The notes beneath the pieces were generated by a model, which saw only the letters and a list, made by a program, of their open reading frames with translations, did not search any database and had not been told where the DNA came from. From UBA2897 sp036733925 (GTDB lineage Bacteria; Bacillota; Negativicutes; Selenomonadales; Selenomonadaceae), in NCBI GenBank assembly GCA_036733925.1, contig DAIMZO010000003.1:1-64000 (forward strand): a stretch of DNA of 64,000 nucleotides, read 5' to 3'. The position numbers were made by a program, and so were the translations under genes. Positions 36,876 through 43,437 of the stretch are shown in pieces; within the stretch, counting starts at the first letter, position 1, and every line of letters begins with the position of its first letter.

Positions 36876-36935
36876 GTGCCGCGGAATCCTCCCACAAGGC
36901 GCAGACAGACTGTGACAAGTGGGAGGGAGCGGCAC
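36876..36935 (+). other. Large two-step hairpin upstream of the CBS gene
   Basis: GTGCCGC (36876-36882) pairs with GCGGCAC (36929-36935), and inside it CCTCCCAC (36888-36895) pairs with GTGGGAGG (36919-36926). The apical loop has 23 bases. It ends 30 bases before the ATG, so it would sit in the 5' untranslated region. Confidence 0.65.
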
Positions 36936-36965
36936 GATAGAAAGATTGCTTTTGGGGTGAGGAAC

Positions 36966-37421
36966 ATGCTGGTAAAAGATATCATGACAACGAAACTCAT
37001 TACGGTCGGGCCGAAGGCGTCCGTGCGCGACGTCGCGGAAATCCTCGTGAATCACAAGATCTCCGGCGTGCCGGTCGTTGACGAGGAGGGCAAGATCCTC
37101 GGCATCGTCAGCGAGGGCGACCTCCTCTGCAAGGCGACGTCCCCCGAGATCCCGGACGGCCTCTGCATCCTCGGCGCCGTCATCTTCTACAGTGGCGTCC
37201 GCGAATACCGCCGCGCGTTCAAGAAGCTCGCGGCCATGGATGCCGAGGAGATTATGACCGCCGAGGTCGTCAACCTGCCTCCAGACGCCGAGGTCGGCGA
37301 GGCCGCGAAGATCATGCAGGAAAAACACATCAAACGCGTCCCCATCGTCGACAAGCAGAACCACCTCCTAGGCATCGTCACCCGCCAGGACATCGTCAAG
37401 ATGCTCCTCGCCGAAGATTGA
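36966..37421 (+). CDS. Tandem CBS-domain protein
   Basis: This 151-residue cytoplasmic protein consists of two CBS domains (residues about 1-55 and 85-150), a nucleotide-sensing fold that binds AMP, ATP, S-adenosylmethionine or similar ligands. MTTKLITVGPKASVRDVAEIL and ISGVPVVDEEGKILGIVSEGDLL are a textbook CBS repeat. The linker with YRRAFKKLAAMDAEEIM joins it to the second. ATG 36966 follows GGTGAGG. What it regulates is not visible; it has no effector domain. The 3' part shows C-ending codons. Confidence 0.88.
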   Translation: MLVKDIMTTKLITVGPKASVRDVAEILVNHKISGVPVVDEEGKILGIVSEGDLLCKATSPEIPDGLCILGAVIFYSGVREYRRAFKKLAAMDAEEIMTAEVVNLPPDAEVGEAAKIMQEKHIKRVPIVDKQNHLLGIVTRQDIVKMLLAED

Positions 37422-37438
37422 TGGCAGCAATCCAGAAA

Positions 37439-37467
37439 TTGACAACATGGAATCCGCGTGGTATAAT
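37439..37467 (+). promoter_or_regulatory. Consensus promoter of tRNA-Arg
   Basis: TTGACA (37439-37444) and TATAAT (37462-37467) are 17 bases apart, ending 15 bases before the tRNA. Confidence 0.92.
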
Positions 37468-37482
37468 ATCTCGTGTTGTCAG

Positions 37483-37557
37483 GCGCTCGTAGTCCAGTGG
37501 ATAGGACGTTGGCCTCCGGAGCCGAAGGCGGGAGTTCGACTCTCCCCGAGCGCACCA
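37483..37557 (+). tRNA. tRNA-Arg (anticodon CCG)
   Basis: The 75-base cloverleaf has acceptor GCGCTCG/CGAGCGC, anticodon stem TTGGC/GCCGA around loop CTCCGGA (anticodon CCG, reads CGG), T loop TTCGACT and an encoded CCA. Confidence 0.95.
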
Positions 37558-37566
37558 TAGAAAATC

Positions 37567-37608
37567 AAAGGGTGGATGATAGTCTTGCGATTATCATCCA
37601 CCCTTTTT
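37567..37608. terminator. Terminator between tRNA-Arg and the ComFB-like gene
   Basis: A perfect 15-bp stem (37567-37581 with 37592-37606) and a T run end the tRNA transcript. T-rich sequence on the other strand lets it also stop the convergent gene. Confidence 0.88.
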
Positions 37609-37618
37609 GCTGTCCTCA

Positions 37619-37897
37619 TCAGGCTTTCGGCTGGTCGTGGCGCGGGTGGGCGCGGACGACGGCAATGGCCTGCAGGATGGCCTGCAGAATCTCGACGGAG
37701 TTCTGGGTCTCCATCTCGCCGACGCGGGAGAAGACCTCGCCGCGTTCGGTGGAAACGTATTTCGGCGGCAGCTGGTTCAGCGCGAGGGCTGCGATGTCGG
37801 ACTTGCACTGTTCGCAGTGGCAGATGTCCGGGTATTTCGCGAGCACGCCGTCGAGCTGATGCATGACCGCGTCTTCCATGAAGTTCTTGATATGCAC
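37619..37897 (-). CDS. ComFB-like late competence protein
   Basis: This 92-residue cytoplasmic protein matches the ComFB family, named from the Bacillus comF operon and later linked to cyclic di-GMP binding in some bacteria. The start VHIKNFMEDAVMHQLDGVL and the cysteine cluster CHCEQC followed by DIAALALNQLPPKYV are typical. I chose GTG 37897, which has AGAGGG upstream; an ATG at 37924 would add nine residues. It may follow the outer-membrane protein gene in one transcript. The role is inferred from the family only. Confidence 0.8.
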   Translation of the reverse strand: MHIKNFMEDAVMHQLDGVLAKYPDICHCEQCKSDIAALALNQLPPKYVSTERGEVFSRVGEMETQNSVEILQAILQAIAVVRAHPRHDQPKA

Positions 37898-37976
37898 TTG
37901 GCATCCCTCTTCCCTAAGGTGCATCCAGAGATTCTCCAGTCTCTTACTCTCTATCTTTCTTTATCTTTCTTTATGA

Positions 37977-38480
37977 TCAGAACTTGACCGCGAGGCCGAC
38001 ACCGACGCCGTTCTCATGGCTGCCGTGGTCCGGCTTGAAGTTGTGGTAGTTCACGTTGAGGTCGACGTTGAACAGGATGTTCTTGTTGAGGCCGGCCTGC
38101 ACCTCGTTGAAGTCTTTGCCCGCGATGTAGGAGGCGTAGGCGTCGAAGCCGAGGATCTTCGGCGTGCTGAGTGCGACGCCGCCGAACGCATTGTCTTTGT
38201 TGCCTGGCAGGTTCCAGCGGTAGCCGCCGATGAGCTTGGCCTCGGAGCCGACGATGTCGTACTGCAGGTAGGCGTCCTGCTGGTCGCTGCCGTATTCGTC
38301 GCGGTCGGCGTACTCATAGCCGAGCGTCGCCTTGCCCGTGACTTTGTGCTCGATGGACGATTCTTTCGTGCCGACACTGAGGATGGTCTCGTGGTTGGCC
38401 ATCTGGTGGATCGGCGCCGCCATCGCGGTGCCCGCAGTCAGCATGAGCGCTGCCGCGGCGAGAATTGCAGTTTTTTTCAT
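37977..38480 (-). CDS. Small outer-membrane beta-barrel protein
   Basis: This 167-residue protein has a clear signal peptide (MKKTAILAAAALMLTAGTAMAA). After it come alternating amphipathic strands and a C-terminal beta signal ending in VGLAVKF, with a final Phe that the Bam machinery recognises. Its size suggests an eight-stranded barrel. I cannot assign a function. AGGAGG precedes the start, and it has its own promoter on the minus strand. Confidence 0.8.
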   Translation of the reverse strand: MKKTAILAAAALMLTAGTAMAAPIHQMANHETILSVGTKESSIEHKVTGKATLGYEYADRDEYGSDQQDAYLQYDIVGSEAKLIGGYRWNLPGNKDNAFGGVALSTPKILGFDAYASYIAGKDFNEVQAGLNKNILFNVDLNVNYHNFKPDHGSHENGVGVGLAVKF

Positions 38481-38539
38481 AAAATCCTCCTAAACTTTTG
38501 TCGATCCGTTTATTTTGACTCAAAACTCTCTAACTTCCT

Positions 38540-38568
38540 ATTTTATCGTATCGGCTTGGCGGCGTCAA
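38540..38568 (-). promoter_or_regulatory. Promoter of the small outer-membrane protein gene
   Basis: On the minus strand TTGACG (38568-38563) and TAAAAT (38545-38540) are 17 bases apart. Confidence 0.7.
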
Positions 38569-38627
38569 GGCGGCATTCCTCCCTGTTTGGGACGGAATAG
38601 TGGATGCGCCCGCACAGGGAGGACGGT

Positions 38628-38657
38628 TTGACAGATGGGCGCGTTCCGTGTTATCCT
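38628..38657 (+). promoter_or_regulatory. Promoter of the cobalamin-controlled operon
   Basis: TTGACA (38628-38633) and an extended -10, TGTTATCCT ending at 38657, are 18 bases apart, just before the riboswitch. Confidence 0.6.
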
Positions 38658-38664
38658 TTTTGCA

Positions 38665-38946
38665 AGGAAACGGCGGAGACGCCGGTTCGCGAGCCTCGGA
38701 GCGTTTCCGGGGCGCATCGAGTGATGGGCGGTTGCGGCCGCCCGCTGAAAAGAGAAGCCGGTGAGAGTCCGGCACGGTCACGCCACGGTAACGGGGAGTG
38801 AACCTGCGGGGGGCTGCGGCCCCTTCGCCAGCACGGGGGAACAAGGAAACCCGTGCGCGGCGGTCACTGCTGTCCTATGGGATGGTGGGAAGGCGCGGGG
38901 GAGCTATGATCCGGAGTCCGGAGAACTGCTCGGTGGACAATCACCG
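38665..38946 (+). ncRNA. Cobalamin riboswitch
   Basis: The adenosylcobalamin aptamer core is plain. AGAGAAGCCGGTGAGAGTCC (38750-38769) is followed by ACGGTCACGCCACGGTAACGG, the B12 box. The distal part GGGAAGGCGCGGGGGAGC and CCGGAGTCCGGAGAACTGC follows. The 5' boundary is approximate and includes hairpin GGAAACG/CGTTTCC. It should repress the btuB-type gene when cobalamin is plentiful, through the terminator at 39095. Confidence 0.9.
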
Positions 38947-39094
38947 TTTGACCCGCGGACGACGGGGAGGGGATTCGGCAGCGGCCCGCGCCATGGGCGG
39001 GGCTTCGGACAAAGATGCGTGTCTGAGGCTCTGGAATCGTTTTCTGTGGCTGCGCGGGGTGGTTTTTTCGTGCTGCTTTCCTTTGCATATCTGC

Positions 39095-39127
39095 AAAGCC
39101 CTCCGGTCTCGTCCCGGGGGGCTTTTT
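39095..39127 (+). terminator. Riboswitch terminator ahead of btuB
   Basis: AAAGCCCTCCGG (39095-39106) pairs with CCGGGGGGCTTT (39114-39125) and is followed by T. It lies about 150 bases after the aptamer, an unusually long spacer, and 54 bases before the receptor start. Confidence 0.85.
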
Positions 39128-39180
39128 ATGGATGGGGCAGCAAGGAGCGGCCGTGTCCATGAGGAAAGGATGGATTCGGA

Positions 39181-41076
39181 ATGAAAAAGCAGAAACAGAC
39201 GCTGACGATGCTTGTCTGCGCCGCACTTGCGGCCGGCAGCCTCGGCGGGACGGCCTTCGCGGCCGACGCCGACTACCAGGCGAAGGACATCACGGTCACG
39301 GCGGAGCGCATCCCGTCGGAGAAGATGGAGACGCCGGCCGATACGACGGTCATCACGGCCGACGAGATCGCGGAGAACCATTATAAGGACGCCGCGGAGG
39401 CGCTCGCGAATGTCCCGGGCGTCGTGATGACGAACGGCAGCAATGGGTCGGAACAGATTATCCGCATCAACGGCGATGAGCGTGTAGTCGTGCTCGTAGA
39501 CGGTGAGCGCATGAACGATGACAACGGCTCGATGTCCCGTGCCAGCGCGACGCTCACGCGCGTACCGGCGGCGCGCGATATCGAGCGCATCGAGGTTGTG
39601 CGCGGCGGCGGCTCGGCGCTCTACGGCAGCGACGCCATCGGCGGCGTCGTGAACATCATCACGAAGAAGCCGGCAAAGGGGCAGCAGACGAGCATCGACC
39701 TCCAGACGGGCTCGTGGCGTACGCACCGCTACAGCATCAAGACGCAGGGCAAGACGGACACGGGTTTCTCGTACCTCGTCTCGGGCGGTATCGACCGCCG
39801 CGGCTTCATGGACTATGTGGATGAGCATGGCAACTCCCGCCGCATGACGCATTCCGATTACCGCAATGACGACGGCTACATCAAGCTCGCGCAGAATCTC
39901 GGCCATGACGATTCGCTGACGGCTTCGTTCCATCATTATTCGCAGGATGCGAACCGCTGGTACCGCAGCGCGACGGCAACGGAGTTCTCGGCCTCCTCGA
40001 AGCATCGCGCGCTGCTGAACGACGCGAGCCTGACCTACCGTTTCCAGGAGAAGTCGGCGCTGCCGGGCTTCGTGCGCTACTACAACCATTTCAAAACCGT
40101 GGATTTCTCCGGGAAGTTCCATACACGCCTGCAGGGGCTCGAGGCGCAGCAGGGCTGGCAGCTCGACCCGCGCAACAAGTTCATCGCAGGCTTTGACTGG
40201 CGGCATTCGCTATCGAGCAACACGGGCTCCGGCTATACGGATAAAGGCATCACGAATACCGGCGTCTACCTGCAGGACACAATGGCGCTCGCGCCGAAAT
40301 GGACGTTCGTGCCGGGCGTCCGCATGGATCATCATGATGAATTCGGCACGCATTGGTCGCCGAAAGCCGCGCTGAACTACCGCGCAGATCAGGCGACGCG
40401 CGCGTTCGCATCGTGGGGCCGCGTGTTCAAGGCGCCGACGGCCGATGACCTTTTCTATAATGTTGACTACGGCAGCTGGGGTTCTTACAAGGGCAACCCG
40501 AACCTGAAGCCGGAGAGCGGTCATACGGAGAGCATCGGCGTATCCCATGCATTCGGCAAGAACACGATGCTCGACGCGACGTACTTCTGGTCGAAACTCA
40601 GCGATGCCATCGAGTGGGCAGCACCGGATGATACGAACTGGAAGGCGACAAACGTCGAGTGGGAGAAAAAGCATGGGCTGAATCTCCGCTGGACGCAGAC
40701 GCTGTCGAAGAACCTCGACTACGATTTCGCCTATACCTATACGTACACGAAGACGCCGGACAGCAATACGTCGTCGACCGCGGCTTTCCTGAAGAACAAC
40801 AGCCAGCCGAACGCGTATCAGGCCGGCCTGCACTACCATGAGGGCGCATGGGCGGTCAATATGACGGCCCGCATGGTGACGGGATTGAACCGCGCGTTCT
40901 ACGGCGAGAAGAACTACACGCTGCTCGACCTGCGCACGGAGTACCATGCAAATGATGCGCTGACGCTGTACCTGAACGGGCTGAATCTCACGGATGAGGC
41001 GTATTCCGAGTACACGGGCCTCCGCTATCCGGCACCGGGCCGCTACATCGGCGTCGGCATGAACCTGACGTTCTGA
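39181..41076 (+). CDS. btuB: TonB-dependent outer-membrane receptor, BtuB type
   Basis: This 631-residue receptor would import cobalamin across the outer membrane with TonB energy. A signal peptide ends near residue 28 (GTAFA). The TonB box DITVTAE follows, then the plug domain with NVPGVVMTNG and RGGGSALYGSDAIGGVVNI. The 22-strand barrel ends in GVGMNLTF. The cobalamin riboswitch upstream supports B12 as the ligand better than siderophores. AGGAAAGG lies before the ATG. A BtuF-type gene follows after 30 bases. Confidence 0.88.
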   Translation: MKKQKQTLTMLVCAALAAGSLGGTAFAADADYQAKDITVTAERIPSEKMETPADTTVITADEIAENHYKDAAEALANVPGVVMTNGSNGSEQIIRINGDERVVVLVDGERMNDDNGSMSRASATLTRVPAARDIERIEVVRGGGSALYGSDAIGGVVNIITKKPAKGQQTSIDLQTGSWRTHRYSIKTQGKTDTGFSYLVSGGIDRRGFMDYVDEHGNSRRMTHSDYRNDDGYIKLAQNLGHDDSLTASFHHYSQDANRWYRSATATEFSASSKHRALLNDASLTYRFQEKSALPGFVRYYNHFKTVDFSGKFHTRLQGLEAQQGWQLDPRNKFIAGFDWRHSLSSNTGSGYTDKGITNTGVYLQDTMALAPKWTFVPGVRMDHHDEFGTHWSPKAALNYRADQATRAFASWGRVFKAPTADDLFYNVDYGSWGSYKGNPNLKPESGHTESIGVSHAFGKNTMLDATYFWSKLSDAIEWAAPDDTNWKATNVEWEKKHGLNLRWTQTLSKNLDYDFAYTYTYTKTPDSNTSSTAAFLKNNSQPNAYQAGLHYHEGAWAVNMTARMVTGLNRAFYGEKNYTLLDLRTEYHANDALTLYLNGLNLTDEAYSEYTGLRYPAPGRYIGVGMNLTF

Positions 41077-41106
41077 AGTCGGGATAGGGTCTAGGAAGGT
41101 GAAGGG

Positions 41107-42111
41107 ATGAAGGAGAATTTTTCCGGGCGGCTCTGGGGCGCCTTTGCCCTGCTGCTGATTGCCCTGCTGCTCGCCGCGGGCTGCCATGCGCCGGCGGGAT
41201 CCGGTGCCGTCGGCAGCAGCGAAAGCTATACAATCACGGACGCTGCGGGAACGGAGGTCAAGATCCCGCACAAGCCGCACCGCATCGTGACGCTCTCGAT
41301 GAGCACGGACGAGATCGTGCTCGGTCTCGTGCCGCCCAGCGACATGGCCGCCTGCAACACGCTGCTCGATGACCCCGTGAGCTCGAATGTCACGGATCTC
41401 TCGGCGCAGGTCGAGAAGAAGATCACCTATCCATCGGTCGAGGAGATCGCGGCGCTCGAGCCGGATCTCGTGATCGTGCCGGACTGGGGCGATCTCTCGC
41501 GCGTCGACGCCCTGCGCGACCTCGGCATCCCGGTCGTTGTCTGCGAAGCCGGGCGTGACCTGCCCTCCATCGAGAGCAGCATCCGCCGCATCGCGGCGGC
41601 GGTCGGTGAGCCACAGCGCGGCGAAGACCTGATCCATCAGATGAGGGAAAAGCTCGAGGAGATCCACGCGAAGGTCGAGGAGATCCCGCCTTGGGAGCGC
41701 AAGAGTGTTGTGCTGATCTCGCTGATGAAGACCTACGGGGGCAAGAACTCCAGCTTCGATGCGGCCTGCCAGCTCGCGGGCGTCACGAATGGCCGCGCGG
41801 CGGCCGGCATCGAGGATGGGCAGACCATGAGCAAAGAACAGCTCGTCGCGATCGACCCGGACTTCCTGTTCCTGCCGACCTACCGCAACCACGGCAAATA
41901 CGATGCCGACGCGTTCCGCAGGGAGTACGTCGGCGACCCGGCCCTGCAGACGATGAAGGCCATCCGGAATGGCAATCTGCGGGTGCCGTTCGAGGGCTAT
42001 ATCTACAACTGCTCGCAGGACTTCGTGTTCGGCGTGCAGGAGATCGACTACGCCATCTACGGCGACGCATTCGCGCAGCCGCATGACCGGCACCTGACCG
42101 CCGTACCATAA
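41107..42111 (+). CDS. Periplasmic B12/siderophore-type binding lipoprotein (BtuF-like)
   Basis: This 334-residue lipoprotein of the helical-backbone metal-receptor (TroA/BtuF/FepB) class has lipobox LLAAGC near residue 25. Blocks such as KPHRIVTLSMSTDEIVLGL and VEEIAALEPDLVIVPD are typical of the class. Its place after btuB under the cobalamin riboswitch suggests that it binds cobalamin or a corrinoid for an ABC importer. No BtuC/BtuD genes follow, so the importer must lie elsewhere. It ends at a hairpin of the recurrent family. Confidence 0.85.
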   Translation: MKENFSGRLWGAFALLLIALLLAAGCHAPAGSGAVGSSESYTITDAAGTEVKIPHKPHRIVTLSMSTDEIVLGLVPPSDMAACNTLLDDPVSSNVTDLSAQVEKKITYPSVEEIAALEPDLVIVPDWGDLSRVDALRDLGIPVVVCEAGRDLPSIESSIRRIAAAVGEPQRGEDLIHQMREKLEEIHAKVEEIPPWERKSVVLISLMKTYGGKNSSFDAACQLAGVTNGRAAAGIEDGQTMSKEQLVAIDPDFLFLPTYRNHGKYDADAFRREYVGDPALQTMKAIRNGNLRVPFEGYIYNCSQDFVFGVQEIDYAIYGDAFAQPHDRHLTAVP

Positions 42112-42145
42112 TGGGATGTTATCTGGAGCTGTCGCACAACTAAAT

Positions 42146-42168
42146 AGCCTTCCCCATAGGGGAAGGCT
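42146..42168. repeat. AGCCTTCCCC-type hairpin (copy 4)
   Basis: AGCCTTCCCC (42146-42155) pairs perfectly with GGGGAAGGCT (42159-42168) around ATA. Outer AAATAG and CTATTT can extend the structure. It follows the BtuF-type gene and may end the btu operon, though the T run is short. Confidence 0.8.
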
Positions 42169-42211
42169 TTATCTATTTGCGCAACTGTCCCTTTTGTGCG
42201 CATGAAATCGC

Positions 42212-42241
42212 TTGACAGGGGGCAGGGGGAGCCGGTAGAAT
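42212..42241 (+). promoter_or_regulatory. Promoter of the MFS transporter gene
   Basis: TTGACA (42212-42217) and TAGAAT (42236-42241) are 18 bases apart. The start of transcription near 42248 excludes the long-frame ATG at 42196. Confidence 0.75.
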
Positions 42242-42273
42242 GGGAATCATTGATTGGAAAGGGAGGATGCATT

Positions 42274-43437
42274 TTGCAGCGGGAACCTTTATGGACGCCG
42301 GAATTCTTGAGCATGGGCGGCACGAACCTCTTCATCTTCATGAGCCAGTATATCTTCGTGTCGGCTCTGCCCATCGTGATCATGGAGAGTCTTGGCGGCG
42401 GGGAAGTCGAGGCGGGCCTCGCCATGACGTTCTTCCAGGCCGGGACAATCCTCTGCCGGCCGATCGCGGGACGCATCATCGATAGCGTGAACAAGCGGCG
42501 GCTGCTTTTCCTCGCGACGCTTGCGCTGGTTCTCGTGATGATTGCGTTCTACCTATTACGGACGCTCGATGCCATCTATGGGCTGCGGCTCGTGCACGGT
42601 GTGATCTTCTCGCTCTCGACGACGGCAGCGGCGGCGATGGCGGCGATGGTGCTGCCTGGCTCGCGCAAGGGTGAGGGCATCGGCTATTTCGCATTGTCGA
42701 CGAATCTCGCGATGGTCGTCGGCCCGCTCGTCGGCCTGCTGATTATCGGCAGCCTCGGCGCGGACGCGCTGCTCGCGTTCATGATTGGGCTCGCACTCGT
42801 GACGTTCTGCGTCGCGAACGCGCGGCGCCTGCCGGACGCGGTCATCCTGCCGCAGAAGAAAGCGCGGGAGCATCGGTCGTTCTTCGCGAGCTTCATCGAG
42901 AAGAAGTCGCTGCCGGCGGCAGGGCTCGGCGGCCTCGTGTTCTTCGCGTACGGTGCCGTGCTGACCTTCATCCCGCTCTACGCGCGCAGCCTCGGCCTGC
43001 AGGCGGAGACGAGCCTGTTCTTCGTCGTGTTCGCCATCGTCATCATCCTGACGCGGCCGTTCGTCGGCCGGCTTTTCGATGAGAAGGGGCCCGACTATAC
43101 GGTCTATCCGGGCTTCGTGCTCTTCGCCATCGGCATGGCGGTTTTCGGGCAGATCGATTCGCTTGCGGGCCTGCTCGGTGCCGCCGTGCTGCTCGGCATC
43201 GGGTTCGGCGCGCTCGCACCGGCCTTCCAGACGCTCGCGGTTCAGGCCGCGCCGCCCGCACGCGCCGGTGTCGCGACGGCGACGTATTTCTGGTTCCTCG
43301 ACCTCGGCGTCGGCGTGGCCGCCGTCGTGCTCGGCTTCGTCGCGCAGGCCTTCGGCTACGCGTTCCTCTACAGCTTCCTCAATACCGCAGTCATCGCGTT
43401 GACCGCTTTGCTGTACTTTATCTGGCGGCGCGCTTGA
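42274..43437 (+). CDS. Major facilitator superfamily transporter
   Basis: This 387-residue inner-membrane carrier has twelve hydrophobic segments. The loop 2-3 motif is weak but recognisable (GRIIDSVNKRRLL), and a second one lies in the C-terminal half (VGRLFDEKGPDY). The general type is a drug or metabolite exporter; no substrate can be named. I chose TTG 42274, which follows GGGAGG (42261-42266) by seven bases and lies downstream of the promoter. A folP fragment follows directly, and the antisense mannanase frame overlaps its last 70 bases. Confidence 0.85.
   Translation: MQREPLWTPEFLSMGGTNLFIFMSQYIFVSALPIVIMESLGGGEVEAGLAMTFFQAGTILCRPIAGRIIDSVNKRRLLFLATLALVLVMIAFYLLRTLDAIYGLRLVHGVIFSLSTTAAAAMAAMVLPGSRKGEGIGYFALSTNLAMVVGPLVGLLIIGSLGADALLAFMIGLALVTFCVANARRLPDAVILPQKKAREHRSFFASFIEKKSLPAAGLGGLVFFAYGAVLTFIPLYARSLGLQAETSLFFVVFAIVIILTRPFVGRLFDEKGPDYTVYPGFVLFAIGMAVFGQIDSLAGLLGAAVLLGIGFGALAPAFQTLAVQAAPPARAGVATATYFWFLDLGVGVAAVVLGFVAQAFGYAFLYSFLNTAVIALTALLYFIWRRA

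Noticed and set aside
36555..36965. N-terminal extension of the CBS protein
   Set aside because: The longer frame overlaps the M48 signal-peptide region and includes a hairpin leader; the ATG at 36966 has a strong ribosome-binding site.
37483..37557. tRNA-Arg as an integration site
   Set aside because: No integrase gene, direct repeat of the tRNA end or foreign block follows it.
42196..42273. Upstream ATG start for the MFS gene
   Set aside because: It lies before the promoter at 42212-42241 and has no ribosome-binding site; TTG 42274 has both in place.
41107..43437. MFS gene as part of the cobalamin operon
   Set aside because: A hairpin and a separate promoter lie between the BtuF-type gene and the MFS gene.
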